Shown here: positions 1 to 8,570 of the stretch, in pieces
Layout: every line of letters begins with the position of its first letter
Position numbering within the stretch: the first letter of the stretch is position 1
Source: CAMCXT01 sp046302715
Lineage (GTDB): Bacteria > Bacteroidota > Bacteroidia > M30B66
Direction of reading: 5' to 3'
DNA: 23,542 nucleotides
NCBI GenBank assembly: GCA_046302715.1
Contig: JBKCHQ010000026.1
Location: forward strand, 1-23,542
Notes under the pieces: generated by a model
What the model saw: the letters and a program-made list of their open reading frames with translations, nothing else
Told to the model about the DNA's origin: nothing
Databases searched by the model: none
Made by a program: the position numbers and the translations under genes

Positions 1-2411
1 ATACGATCGGCCTTACCTCCCATTTGCACTTCAACAGGCCCGTCGGCCCCCATAACGGAAACTACCATACGAAGTTTTTTTTCAAGCTTTATAATCTCAT
101 AACCTTCGCCCTCCTGCTGTTCTATTTTTAAATAGCGATACAGCATGCGCTCCAATGTATGGTATTTTACTTTGTGCTTACCCGTTTCGATAGTTTCGAT
201 ACCAAGTTCGGCGCAAAAGCACGCTTGAAGTTCGGCAGGTAGTTTCGCAACAAGTTCGTCGTAATGTTCCGTTTTCAACCACTGGCCTTCATAAGGTTTA
301 AGGAGATTTTCAAGCGTTTGATGACAAATATTTCCAATGGTTTTAAATTCGAGATCCTCTTCGCGATCTTCTTTTATTTCGATCCCGCTCAGATATTGCA
401 TGTAAAATGAAAAACTGCAATTTACATAACGCTGCAAGGCCGAAGGCGAAATACCTGTTCGTAATTCATCTGGTCGGTATCGCTGCTCCATTTTTCGAAT
501 AATATCGGGCGTTTTTTCAATGGCGATAGGAGCCGAATCGGTAGTTTGAGCCGAGGCCACATGCAAATGCTTAAACATGCGGGCCTGCTTAAATTCTTGC
601 TGTATTTGAGTAATAAATCGCGATTGTTCGCCCTTGCCCAGTTCATCGCCCACGGTAGTATAAAACAGCCATACTTCCTGCGGAATTTGAAGCATACGAT
701 AAAAATGATACGCATAAATGGCATCGCGTTCGGCATACGAAGGCAAACCAAATGATTTGGCAATATCGGCCGGTATAAATGAGCGGTTCGATCTGCCTGC
801 GGGCAATACTCCTTCATTCACCGAAAGTACGATCAGACGTTTAAAGTCAATATTCCGCGTTTCAAGCAATCCCATTACTTGCAAACCCGTGAGCGGTTCG
901 CCATAAAAGGGCAATTGCATTTGCTTGCTGAGTTGGGTAAATACACGCTGCACCGTGCCCATGGTTAATACCTCCGGGAATTGCTGGCTCCAATCCGAAA
1001 TGCGATTTAAAAGCATGCGTACTTGCTGTAAAGTTTCGCTGTTATACCCATCATTTTCGGGGTAATTCACATAATGCTGTCGCAAATGCTCGGTGAGACG
1101 CAACAATACTTCCCAGGCACGATTCATAGCGCCGTTCCAAGATTCGAAAACGTAAGCAAGTGGCTCAATATTAGGATGTAATCCTAACAAAGTACTTCCT
1201 GATATGTAATTTCGGGCCTTTTGATTGATAAAATCAACCACGCTTTGGGCAGCATCTGTTCCTATAAGATGGTGAATACCCGGATGCCTGAAAATTTTCT
1301 GCAAATCGCGAAAATAAAAGGCTGAGTTACCTGAGCTTTGAGAAAATTTGGCCTTTCGCTGCATTTCAAATACCAACTGATACAACCCTAAAACGGGCAG
1401 CTGGTGCAAAGGATAGCCTAACGTTACATTAACGGAGCGAATATTGGCAGGAATGATCTCAAGAACAGGCATCAACAAACGCTCATCGCACAATACCAGG
1501 GCCGTTTGTTCAAGGCTTTCGTCGGCCTCGCTCCATTGTTGTAACAGCGTTCCTGCAGCAAGAGCCTGCGCCATATTGTTGGCCATGCCCAACACGTGAA
1601 TTTCTTTGTCTTCGCTATCAATGCGGGTTTCGGCCTGCTGAAATGGCGAGCTGGTCCATTCCTTCTTTATTTTTCTAAAAAAATGTCCCGCTTCGTGGAT
1701 GGGATCCTCTAAATAATAGGTATCGGTATCCCACAGAAATACGGCCTTTCCTGATTTTTCCAGATGCTTAAACCAACGTATTTCGGCATTATTGAGGGCA
1801 TTAAATCCACAAACCATTAATTTATCCCACTCCATCTGGGCCGCATATTCCTCAATATTTTCGGCCAGCAGCCTGTAAGCCATGCCTGATGTCAACACCT
1901 TCTTGGCTCTCAGATGCTGCCTAAAAGCCTCGTACCAGGCTCCCATTTTCGACCAAAACTTTAAATACTCTTCCTGCGAGGCTGTGAGCGGCGTACCATC
2001 GGGCGACCATTTCGACATGGCGTATGCTGCATCCACGCAGCTGTATAAATGACGGGCATCGGCCAAATACACATCCACCTCATCAAAATCCTGCAGCAAC
2101 TGCCCCGCCCAACCCAAAAAGAGGTCGAACGATTCGGCCTGTGCGCCCTCCATGTCGCGATATACGGTGTAAAATTCCAGAAGCCGCGACACCGAATCTA
2201 ACACAGGCAAGTTAATGCGGCTTCGTACAAAGTCGTCGGCCGAGTACATTTCGGGGAGCCATTGCGTATGTGGATGCAGCTTTATGAGTTCATCCTTAAA
2301 AAATACCGAAGCCCTACGGTTGGGGAATAGCAGGGCCACCGAGCCATTTCCTTGTTGGGTTAATTCAAGATAAGATTGGGCAACTTTTGTAAGAAATTTA
2401 GTATTGGGCAT
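1..2411 (-). CDS. AddB-like PD-(D/E)XK helicase-nuclease subunit, 3' end cut by the window edge
   Basis: About 803 residues are visible in one uninterrupted minus-strand frame that starts at ATG 2411-2409 and runs off position 1. The product resembles the Bacteroidota AddB-type subunit of the RecBCD-like AddAB complex, which processes double-strand breaks for recombination. Seen: N-terminal LLFPNRRASVFF, typical of Bacteroidota AddB proteins (no Walker A GxxGxGKT is visible there); NEGVLP at about residue 532, typical of the inactivated helicase core; SALQRYVNCSFSFY at about 655-668, matching the entry to the RecB-family nuclease domain; and GGKADRI at the very edge, where the D is the expected metal-binding Asp of the nuclease. 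Perhaps 100-200 residues are missing. The start lies 3 bp after the stop of the SRAP gene, so the two are probably co-transcribed. An AddA (UvrD-like) gene would be expected just outside the left edge. Confidence 0.85.
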   Translation of the reverse strand, partial: MPNTKFLTKVAQSYLELTQQGNGSVALLFPNRRASVFFKDELIKLHPHTQWLPEMYSADDFVRSRINLPVLDSVSRLLEFYTVYRDMEGAQAESFDLFLGWAGQLLQDFDEVDVYLADARHLYSCVDAAYAMSKWSPDGTPLTASQEEYLKFWSKMGAWYEAFRQHLRAKKVLTSGMAYRLLAENIEEYAAQMEWDKLMVCGFNALNNAEIRWFKHLEKSGKAVFLWDTDTYYLEDPIHEAGHFFRKIKKEWTSSPFQQAETRIDSEDKEIHVLGMANNMAQALAAGTLLQQWSEADESLEQTALVLCDERLLMPVLEIIPANIRSVNVTLGYPLHQLPVLGLYQLVFEMQRKAKFSQSSGNSAFYFRDLQKIFRHPGIHHLIGTDAAQSVVDFINQKARNYISGSTLLGLHPNIEPLAYVFESWNGAMNRAWEVLLRLTEHLRQHYVNYPENDGYNSETLQQVRMLLNRISDWSQQFPEVLTMGTVQRVFTQLSKQMQLPFYGEPLTGLQVMGLLETRNIDFKRLIVLSVNEGVLPAGRSNRSFIPADIAKSFGLPSYAERDAIYAYHFYRMLQIPQEVWLFYTTVGDELGKGEQSRFITQIQQEFKQARMFKHLHVASAQTTDSAPIAIEKTPDIIRKMEQRYRPDELRTGISPSALQRYVNCSFSFYMQYLSGIEIKEDREEDLEFKTIGNICHQTLENLLKPYEGQWLKTEHYDELVAKLPAELQACFCAELGIETIETGKHKVKYHTLERMLYRYLKIEQQEGEGYEIIKLEKKLRMVVSVMGADGPVEVQMGGKADR

Positions 2412-2414
2412 AAA

Positions 2415-3092
2415 TTACAATTCATCAAATAAGGTGGGTGTAGAATTTAACGCTGAAATGGGTTCAATGAGCGTTGCATTATTCTCTAAAGCACGATTTA
2501 CGGCCGTCGAAACCGGATAGGCCTCCATTTCTTCGGCAGGATAGGGCTGTAAAAGATCGGTAGCATCGTTTTTTTCTTCGAGCCATGCGACAGCCTCTGC
2601 CGGATTTAAAATTACTGGCATTCTGTTATGCACGGGCGCAACACAAGCCGAAGCCTGCGTAGTAACTATGGCAACTTGTGGTACTTGCTGTTCCTGATTT
2701 TCATAGATTCCGGCAAAAAACACAAAAGGCTGATTTAGGCAATGAAAATAATAGGGTTGTTTTTTGTTGGCGATAGCCTTCCATTCATAAAAACCTGAGG
2801 CCGCAATTAAGCAATGACGCGAAGTACGGTATGGAGCGAAGCCCTTTTTGTAGAATAATGAATCGTCGCGAACATTGATGAGTGTTATTGGCTTCTCATT
2901 GGTTTTAGCCCAATATGGCACCATTCCCCAATGTGCGGCTCGCAGCGTGTGCGGATCAGAATCGAAGCAGCATAAAATGTTTTGGCCCGGGGCAATATTG
3001 TACGAAGACGTATAACTCTCCGCTAAAAGGCGAACCCGTAAGTGTTTTTCAAGATCAACAGGTTTGCCCGCTAAGGTATATCTTCCGCACAT
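2415..3092 (-). CDS. SRAP family protein (SOS response-associated peptidase, YedK/HMCES-like)
   Basis: 225 residues, the usual SRAP length. The family forms a thiazolidine DNA-protein crosslink through Cys2 with abasic sites in single-stranded DNA and shields them during replication. The invariant residues are visible: Cys2 directly after the initiator Met (MCGRYT), an N-terminal YNIAPGQ motif (31-37), Asn73 in INVRDDS, Glu103 in SGFYEW, and His155 in PVHNRMPVIL. The requirement for a free Cys2 fixes the start at 3092. The HWGMVPYWAK motif (54-63) is also typical. It is the first gene of an apparent two-gene minus-strand operon with the AddB-like gene. It is divergent from the thioredoxin-like gene starting at 3173, so the 80-bp gap must hold both promoters; no clear TAnnTTTG is visible there. 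Confidence 0.95.
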   Translation of the reverse strand: MCGRYTLAGKPVDLEKHLRVRLLAESYTSSYNIAPGQNILCCFDSDPHTLRAAHWGMVPYWAKTNEKPITLINVRDDSLFYKKGFAPYRTSRHCLIAASGFYEWKAIANKKQPYYFHCLNQPFVFFAGIYENQEQQVPQVAIVTTQASACVAPVHNRMPVILNPAEAVAWLEEKNDATDLLQPYPAEEMEAYPVSTAVNRALENNATLIEPISALNSTPTLFDEL

Positions 3093-3172
3093 TAAAAATT
3101 CTTTAAATTATTACGTTTTTGATTTTACAAATTAGCACAATTTTTGCTGAAATTTGGCCCAAAATTTTTGAT

Positions 3173-4597
3173 ATGTCTTTAAACACCCTAAAGAATTTTC
3201 GATGCATCCTTGCAGGCATTTTTTTATTGAGTGTTCAGTCTGTCCTTGCCAAGGGATATGAAATCAAAGTAACCGTTAAAGGCTTACGCGATTCTACCTG
3301 CCAGTTGGCCTATTATTTTGGCGATAAGCAGTATATCAAAGATTCGGCAAGAGCCGATTCAAAAGGTGTTTTGGTATTTAAAGGGGATGGTGAATTACCG
3401 GCGGGTATTTACATGGTGGTGCTTCCGGCGGGTAAAAAGTATTTCGAAATGATTGTGGATAAGGAACAAAAATTCTCCTTAACTACCGATCGCGACGATT
3501 TGATTGAAAAGATGGTGGTAAAGGGCTCAATGGATAATGAGATTTTTTACACATACCTGCGCTGGATTAATTTACGAGGCAAACGCGTTGAAGAATTAAA
3601 AAAGGAGCTGGAGGCTGCTAAAGGTAATGCCGAACTTACCGAGCAACTTAAAAATCGCCAAAAAGCAATTGATAAAGAAGTAAAGGACTACAAAACGAAC
3701 TTGATGGCCCAAAATCCTGGTATGCTGCTATCCTTGATTTTTAAGGCATCGATGGAGCCCGAAATTCCTGAAGCCCCAATGTTGGCAAATGGCCGTAAAG
3801 ATTCTTTGTTTCAATACCGTTACTTCAGATCGCATTATTTTGATAATATTGATATGAAGGATGATCGCCTGATTCGCACGCCGGTGTTCGCTCCCAAAAT
3901 CAAACAATATATCGAGAAAGTAATCCCTCAGCACCCCGATTCTATTTGCCTGGCTTCGGAGCGTATGATTAACCTTAGCGACGAAAACGGAGAAATTTTC
4001 AAGTATTTAGTATTTTATATTACCAACACTTACGAAAAGTCCAATATCATGGGTATGGATGCCGTTTTTGTATGCATGGCGGAGAAGTATTACTTAAGCG
4101 GTAAGGCGTATTGGATTGACTCGGCTCAAACCGAAAAAATTCGTGAACGTGTTACAGCGCTTAAACCCTGCTTAATTGGTGCCCAGGCCTATAATATGAA
4201 GCTATACCGCCCCGATTTTAGTAAACTTGCGTTGAACGATATTAAAAATCGCTACACGATTGTTTATTTCTGGGATCCCAGTTGCGGGCATTGCCAGAAG
4301 GTTACCCCAAAATTGAGTGAATTTTATAAAAGTGAAGCAAAAAAATACGACCTCGAAGTATTTGGTGTATACATCGAAACCGATACCACCGAGTGGTTTA
4401 AGTACATCAAAGAAAAGGAGCTCAACTGGATAAATGTGGCCGATCTTGATTTAAAAAGCAATTTCAGAGCATATTACGATATCTATTCTACACCCGTTAT
4501 TTATGTTCTTGACCGCAATAAAAAAATTATTGCAAAACGCATCGACGTTGAAAATCTGGGTGACTTTTTAACCAACTACAGCAAGCAAAATCCTTAG
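3173..4597 (+). CDS. secreted DUF5106/thioredoxin-fold protein (TlpA-like disulfide family)
   Basis: 474 residues from ATG 3173. An in-frame TTG at 3119 would add 18 residues in front of the signal peptide and is unlikely. A signal peptide (KNFRCILAGIFLLSVQSVLA, residues 8-27) sends the protein to the periplasm or outer membrane. The order resembles known Bacteroidota proteins: an N-terminal DUF4369-like beta domain (about 29-110), a helical DUF5106-like middle part with a charged stretch (about 135-180), and a C-terminal thioredoxin domain (about 335-474) with YFWDPSCGHC, the redox pair being Cys371 and Cys374. A cis-Pro motif follows in YSTPVIYVLD. This suggests thiol-disulfide exchange in the envelope; the substrate is unknown. 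The stop is 5 bp before the DUF2237 gene, so the two are probably one transcript. The domain boundaries are inferred by eye. Confidence 0.88.
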   Translation: MSLNTLKNFRCILAGIFLLSVQSVLAKGYEIKVTVKGLRDSTCQLAYYFGDKQYIKDSARADSKGVLVFKGDGELPAGIYMVVLPAGKKYFEMIVDKEQKFSLTTDRDDLIEKMVVKGSMDNEIFYTYLRWINLRGKRVEELKKELEAAKGNAELTEQLKNRQKAIDKEVKDYKTNLMAQNPGMLLSLIFKASMEPEIPEAPMLANGRKDSLFQYRYFRSHYFDNIDMKDDRLIRTPVFAPKIKQYIEKVIPQHPDSICLASERMINLSDENGEIFKYLVFYITNTYEKSNIMGMDAVFVCMAEKYYLSGKAYWIDSAQTEKIRERVTALKPCLIGAQAYNMKLYRPDFSKLALNDIKNRYTIVYFWDPSCGHCQKVTPKLSEFYKSEAKKYDLEVFGVYIETDTTEWFKYIKEKELNWINVADLDLKSNFRAYYDIYSTPVIYVLDRNKKIIAKRIDVENLGDFLTNYSKQNP

Positions 4598-4602
4598 CAA
4601 AC

Positions 4603-4968
4603 GTGCAACTCAATGTATTAGGTGGATATTTGCAAGCCTGTTGCACAAGCCCCATGACCGGTTTCTACCGCGATGGTTTTTGCAATACAGGCAGAGAAGA
4701 TTTAGGGGTACATACTGTGTGTGTTAAAGTAGATGATGCTTTTTTAGCCTATTCAAAATCTGTTGGTAACGACTTAAGTACACCATTTGAAGCGTATAAT
4801 TTTCCTGGACTAAAATCGGGCGATTGTTGGTGTTTATGCGCCGAACGTTGGCTTCAAGCCTTTAAAGACGGTATGGCACCTAAGGTAATTTTGAGCTCGA
4901 GCAACATTCGCTCCTTGGATTTTATACCCCTCGAAGTGCTCATGGAGTATGCACTTGATTTAGAATAG
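4603..4968 (+). CDS. DUF2237 family protein, GTG start
   Basis: 121 residues. The pattern NVLGG, CCTSPMTGFYRDG, GREDLGVHTVC, SKSVGNDLSTP, FPGLKSGDCWCLCAERWLQA and AP.VIL..t is that of DUF2237, a small cytosolic bacterial family of unknown biochemical function. Conserved Cys residues (Cys13, Cys14, CWCLC) stand out and could bind a metal or be redox-active; this is inference. The only sensible start is GTG at 4603, 5 bp after the stop of the thioredoxin-like gene; it leaves two residues before the conserved NVLG and gives the full family length. No better ATG lies in frame. Co-transcription with the upstream gene is likely. There is no terminator-like hairpin with a T-run directly after the stop. 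Confidence 0.9.
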   Translation: MQLNVLGGYLQACCTSPMTGFYRDGFCNTGREDLGVHTVCVKVDDAFLAYSKSVGNDLSTPFEAYNFPGLKSGDCWCLCAERWLQAFKDGMAPKVILSSSNIRSLDFIPLEVLMEYALDLE

Positions 4969-5014
4969 AAACCGATTCAAACGTATTGATCAGGACTGTA
5001 GAATAGAACATTTT

Positions 5015-5028
5015 TGTATTAAAATACA
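5015..5028. promoter_or_regulatory. small perfect inverted repeat upstream of cysC
   Basis: TGTATT and AATACA (reverse complements) are separated by two A residues. It lies about 58 bp upstream of the -7 element of cysC. It could be a small operator half-site pair, but 6-bp arms in AT-rich DNA occur by chance fairly often. Confidence 0.25.
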
Positions 5029-5085
5029 TAAGGTCAATCAATAGGTTATGTGTTAATTGTCATTATTTCGGCACACTTGCGGCGA

Positions 5086-5093
5086 TAACTTTG
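5086..5093 (+). promoter_or_regulatory. Bacteroidota -7 promoter element (TAACTTTG) of cysC
   Basis: An exact match to TAnnTTTG, 23 bp before the ATG of cysC. The nearest upstream TTG (5057-5059) is 26 bp away, somewhat too far for a good -33 element, so only the -7 part is convincing. Transcription would start near 5098, giving a leader of about 19 nt. Confidence 0.55.
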
Positions 5094-5116
5094 CATAAAG
5101 AAGTACGTCCTACTTT

Positions 5117-5713
5117 ATGCCTCACGATATTCTGCAGCCCTTTGCATACCGAATTACCCCTACCGACCGTGCTGCGCTAATGGGGCATAGTCCCGCATTG
5201 GTTTGGTTTACAGGATTGTCGGCAGCAGGAAAAAGTACACTCGCCGATTGTTTGGCTTTTAAACTGCACCGTTTTGGAATTCATACCGCGGTGCTGGATG
5301 GCGATACCATTCGCTGCGGCTTGAATCGCGATTTAGACTTTACCGCAAAAGGCCGCTCGGAGAACATACGACGCGTTACCGAAGTATCGCAAATCCTGCT
5401 GGATGCAGGCTTGCTGGTTATTGCTGCGTTTGTGTCGCCCTATCGTAAGGATCGCGATGCTGTTAGAAAAAAGATAAGTCCATTGCCTTTTGTGGAAGTG
5501 TATGTAAAAACGCCTATTACCATTTGCGAAACACGTGATCCCAAAGGATTGTATAATCGTGCCCGACTTGGTAAAATTGGAGAGTTTACAGGCATTAACG
5601 CCGAATATGAAGAACCGCTGGAGGCCGACATCGTTATTCCAACCACGCAGGAAAAACCCGAAGAGGCCAGTCAACGAATAATTCAACACTTACAGGCCCG
5701 TGCAATTTTGTGA
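5117..5713 (+). CDS. cysC: adenylyl-sulfate (APS) kinase
   Basis: 198 residues, normal for a stand-alone CysC. It phosphorylates adenylyl sulfate at the 3' position with ATP to give PAPS, used for sulfate assimilation or sulfotransfer, in the cytosol. Visible family motifs: P-loop GLSAAGKST (33-41); LDGDTIRCGLNRDLDF (60-75), the APS-binding segment; GRSENIRR (79-86); AFVSPYRKDRD (104-114), where Ser107 matches the serine that becomes phosphorylated in E. coli CysC; and RDPKGLYNRAR followed by IGEFTGINAEYEEP, the lid. No cysD, cysN, cysH or sulfotransferase gene is in the window, so the source and use of its substrate are encoded elsewhere. It appears to be a single-gene transcription unit: its own -7 element lies upstream, and a new promoter element follows its stop. 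Confidence 0.96.
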   Translation: MPHDILQPFAYRITPTDRAALMGHSPALVWFTGLSAAGKSTLADCLAFKLHRFGIHTAVLDGDTIRCGLNRDLDFTAKGRSENIRRVTEVSQILLDAGLLVIAAFVSPYRKDRDAVRKKISPLPFVEVYVKTPITICETRDPKGLYNRARLGKIGEFTGINAEYEEPLEADIVIPTTQEKPEEASQRIIQHLQARAIL

Positions 5714-5742
5714 AATTAAACAAAACGTTATGCATTTTCATT

Positions 5743-5750
5743 TAGTTTTG
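5743..5750 (+). promoter_or_regulatory. Bacteroidota -7 promoter element (TAGTTTTG) of the TonB receptor cluster
   Basis: An exact match to TAnnTTTG in the 44-bp gap after cysC. No good TTG lies 19-21 bp upstream. Transcription would start near 5755, which argues against the in-frame TTG codon at 5758 as the start of the receptor and in favour of GTG 5770 or ATG 5800. Confidence 0.5.
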
Positions 5751-5769
5751 TATTCTATTGCGCCAAAGA

Positions 5770-8151
5770 GTGGACGAATTAAAGGGTATACTAGTTTTTA
5801 TGTGTATGGCGTTATCAGGGAATATCCTGTTATGCCAAACACTTTATCAACTTGAGGGTAAGGTCACCGACGCCAATCGACAACCCTTGCCCGGTGTTAT
5901 TGTTGAAGTACATGAGTTGGGCCGAGGAACGCAAACCAATGCTAATGGCGGCTTTTCAATAAGCTCGTTAAAGCCCGGCAGCTACCACATACACTTTTCG
6001 TTGTTGGGTTTTGCAGCTAATGAGCAGGCCGTTATCATCGGTTCCGAATTAAAAATTCTAAATATCGTAATGGAACCGGCCTCCATAGAGCTCAATAATC
6101 TCGTTGTGGAGGAAAGTATGCTCAAAGCGGGGCAAAAGGAACAATCGCAGGCTATGGCCGTTCTGGATCAGGAGCACTTTATAAAAAATGGAAATGCCTC
6201 GTTTGTAAGGATGCTGGAATCCATTCCAGGTGTTAACAGCATCAATACCGGATTGGGCGTGTCGAAGCCGGTTATTCGCGGCCTATCGTTCAACAGGGTT
6301 ATTGTAGCCGAAAATGGAATTAAACAAGAAGGTCAGCAATGGGGCGGCGATCACGGCCTCGAAATCGACCAGTTTGCCGTTGAACGGGTTGAGCTTATCA
6401 AGGGTCCGGCATCATTACTCTATGGTTCTGATGGATTGGGCGGTTTAATCAACATACGTCCTGCCCCTGCCCCAGCCCGAAATACCATTTCGGCCTCTGT
6501 GCTTGCGAGCGCCCGAAGCGTGAACGATTTTCTGGGAACTTCTGTTTTCACCGCCATCAATAAAAACGATTACTACCTCCGCATGCGTATTTCAACGCAG
6601 GACTATGCAGATTTTAGGGTTCCGGCCAATGAATTCACCTACAACGGTTATGTGTTACCCATCATCAACAATCGCCTTAAGAATACGGCCGGAAATGAAC
6701 GAAACATTTATGTAACCGCCGGCATGGGTAAATCCTGGGGCTTTAGTTCAATAAGCTTTAGTCGCTTTGCGCAGAAGGCCGGCTTCTTCGCAGGATCGCA
6801 TGGTATTCCGCGAAGCTATCAGCTACAGGATGATTCCTTACCGCGCAATATCGACCTGCCGCGTCAGGAGGTAACCCATTACAAAGTGTTGTCAAATACC
6901 TCTGTGCAGTTGGGAAAACATTGGCTCGAAGCCGATTTTGGTTACCAATTAAATCATCGTAGCGAATATTCGTATCCACACACGCACGGTAAAGGGCCAC
7001 AGCCCACAGGCGATTTAGAATTGGATTTCAAACTGCAGACCTTGAGCTATAACCTGCGTTTGCATATGGAAGCAGAAAATCATCAATCGCTTATATTAGG
7101 CAGTAACGGTCAGATGCAGCAAAATGCCATCGGAGGTTTTAACTTTTTGCTTCCGCGGTTCAATAATTCGGGGTTAGGTGTTTTTGCATTTTACCGAAAA
7201 TCGTGGGATAAATTAATCTTCAACAGTGGCATTCGATACGATTACGCACAGATTTCGACAGAAAAACATTACAGAGCAATTTACTTGGATAGCCTCACTG
7301 TAGCAGGATACGAATTAGCGAGTCCGGAATTATCACGTTATTTTTCAAATTTTTCGGGTAGCACTGGCTTATCATGGCTACCTCGCAATAACTGGAACGT
7401 AAAATTAAATATTGGTACGGCCTATCGGGTTCCAACACCTGCTGAACTTACGTCTAACGGTGTGCATCACGGAACGTTTAGACATGAACTAGGCGACAGC
7501 ACCTTAACCAGTGAGCGCAGCCTACAAAGCGACCTCATGCTTCGTTATTCAGGTAAAAAATGGGAATGGAGTGTTACACCGTATTTAAACTTCTTTAAAG
7601 ACTTTATATTTCTCGATCCCACTTCACAATTCTCGACCTTGCCCGATGCGGGCCTACTATACCGATACACACAAGCTGATGCGGTGCATTATGGAGCAGA
7701 GATTCAAAGCGATCTGCATGTTACGCCCGACTTTCATGCAGGAATTGCCGCACAAGTTGTAAGAGCTTGGAACCTCGAAACATCCTACAACTTGCCGTTT
7801 ATCCCACCCGCTCAAATAAAACTAGACCTTGAGTATGAATTGCATCATGAGCAATGGATCTTCCCAGAAGTATTTTTGGGTGTTCAGGCAGTTGCTGTAT
7901 CTTCGCAAAATCTTACCGCCCGCAATGAAAAAGCTACACCGGGTAACGTAGTGTTTAATTCGAATATAGGTACTAATTTTAGCCTGAAAAAACATGAGTG
8001 CCGTTTAATTGTTAATGTTCAAAATATGTTTGATGCACGCTATTATGCCCATTTAAACCGTTATCGCCAATTAAATCTACCCGAGCCCGGACGAAACATC
8101 ATGTTCACCTTACACCTAAAATTGCAGCGCAGCCTCGATAAGCATGCTTAG
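5770..8151 (+). CDS. TonB-dependent outer membrane receptor, possibly for a metal or metal complex
   Basis: 793 residues from GTG 5770; in-frame TTG 5758 and ATG 5800 are alternatives. GTG gives a signal peptide with an early Lys and the hydrophobic run ILVFMCMALSGNILL. Then come a carboxypeptidase-regulatory-like domain (LEGKVTDANRQPLPGVIVEV, about 28-110), a TonB-box-like segment (NNLVVEES), a plug domain (about 125-240, with PVIRGLSFNRVIVAENG and VERVELIKGPASLLYGS), and a beta-barrel to the C terminus (GRNIMFTLHLKL, then a short tail). The family imports substrates across the outer membrane with energy from TonB-ExbBD. A His-containing barrel segment (PHTHGKG) and the His-rich neighbours suggest a metal ligand such as zinc, but this is inference. 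It is not a SusC: no SusD-like partner follows. Its stop overlaps the next gene by 8 bp. Confidence 0.93.
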   Translation: MDELKGILVFMCMALSGNILLCQTLYQLEGKVTDANRQPLPGVIVEVHELGRGTQTNANGGFSISSLKPGSYHIHFSLLGFAANEQAVIIGSELKILNIVMEPASIELNNLVVEESMLKAGQKEQSQAMAVLDQEHFIKNGNASFVRMLESIPGVNSINTGLGVSKPVIRGLSFNRVIVAENGIKQEGQQWGGDHGLEIDQFAVERVELIKGPASLLYGSDGLGGLINIRPAPAPARNTISASVLASARSVNDFLGTSVFTAINKNDYYLRMRISTQDYADFRVPANEFTYNGYVLPIINNRLKNTAGNERNIYVTAGMGKSWGFSSISFSRFAQKAGFFAGSHGIPRSYQLQDDSLPRNIDLPRQEVTHYKVLSNTSVQLGKHWLEADFGYQLNHRSEYSYPHTHGKGPQPTGDLELDFKLQTLSYNLRLHMEAENHQSLILGSNGQMQQNAIGGFNFLLPRFNNSGLGVFAFYRKSWDKLIFNSGIRYDYAQISTEKHYRAIYLDSLTVAGYELASPELSRYFSNFSGSTGLSWLPRNNWNVKLNIGTAYRVPTPAELTSNGVHHGTFRHELGDSTLTSERSLQSDLMLRYSGKKWEWSVTPYLNFFKDFIFLDPTSQFSTLPDAGLLYRYTQADAVHYGAEIQSDLHVTPDFHAGIAAQVVRAWNLETSYNLPFIPPAQIKLDLEYELHHEQWIFPEVFLGVQAVAVSSQNLTARNEKATPGNVVFNSNIGTNFSLKKHECRLIVNVQNMFDARYYAHLNRYRQLNLPEPGRNIMFTLHLKLQRSLDKHA

Positions 8152-8464
8152 AATTGCATCCATCCTTCTATTGTTGGTCTGGACCATTCAAACCTTGCCA
8201 GAGCTGCTCCATTATTGGGCGCATCAGGGAAAAGAACATACGCAGCACAACGAAAATCAAACAGAAGGTACGTTACTCGATGCGCCGCATTTACATTGCA
8301 AAAAAACAGATCCCTTTACGGGCTTAATCCATCTGCATCCTGCAACGGAAAAAGCTACGCTAATTATTTTCCGCCTCATTCCACCATCGTGCTGGATCAA
8401 TATCCACGTTGGTAAACTTGCATATAACCGCCAGGGGCGTGCACCACCATTCAATATTATTTAA
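8144..8464 (+). CDS. His-rich small protein with an N-terminal hydrophobic segment, coupled to the TonB receptor
   Basis: 106 residues; not recognised as a named family. Seen: an N-terminal hydrophobic segment (IASILLLLVWTI, residues 4-15) that is a signal peptide or membrane anchor, followed by a His-rich region with nine His in total (23, 27, 32, 35, 49, 51, 63, 65, 88) and Cys52 in PHLHC. The spacing H23-x3-H27 and H32-x2-H35 looks like metal ligands. The ATG overlaps the last 8 bp of the receptor gene, so translation is probably coupled. By analogy with His-rich proteins beside metal receptors, it may buffer or hand over a metal in the periplasm; this is inference. The C-terminal third is less protein-like in appearance, but the frame is intact and the overlap supports a real gene. 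Confidence 0.75.
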   Translation: MLRIASILLLLVWTIQTLPELLHYWAHQGKEHTQHNENQTEGTLLDAPHLHCKKTDPFTGLIHLHPATEKATLIIFRLIPPSCWINIHVGKLAYNRQGRAPPFNII

Positions 8465-8519
8465 TTCCAAATAATTATTACCGTTTATTCATTAGGTCCT
8501 CGTTGGGATTTAATGTCAT

Positions 8520-8533
8520 ATGCATAAATGCAT
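8520..8533. promoter_or_regulatory. ATGCAT-AA-ATGCAT inverted repeat upstream of the DUF4625-like gene
   Basis: Two copies of the self-complementary hexamer ATGCAT, 2 bp apart and 37 bp before the ATG at 8571. One ATGCAT copy also lies just upstream of the receptor's -7 element (5730-5735). It might be a shared operator. The hexamer also occurs inside several coding regions, so the support is weak. Confidence 0.25.
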
Positions 8534-8570
8534 TTAAACGGCTTTTCATTAACTCAACAAATCGAATACT

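Noticed and set aside
422..817. A 131-codon minus-strand frame and overlapping plus-strand frames between 422 and 906
   Set aside because: They lie inside the continuous AddB-like coding frame, which has recognisable motifs throughout; the alternatives show no family pattern.
2024..2215. A 63-codon plus-strand frame rich in Pro and Arg
   Set aside because: It is antisense to the AddB-like gene and its composition is that of a shadow frame.
5333..5689. A 118-codon minus-strand frame opposite cysC
   Set aside because: The plus strand encodes a complete, motif-perfect APS kinase; the antisense frame has no recognisable feature.
5712..5740. A GAAA...TTTC near-palindrome before the TonB receptor, considered as a Zur-type box
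   Set aside because: Only about 8 of 12 positions match between the arms, and no reliable Zur consensus for this phylum can be applied by eye.
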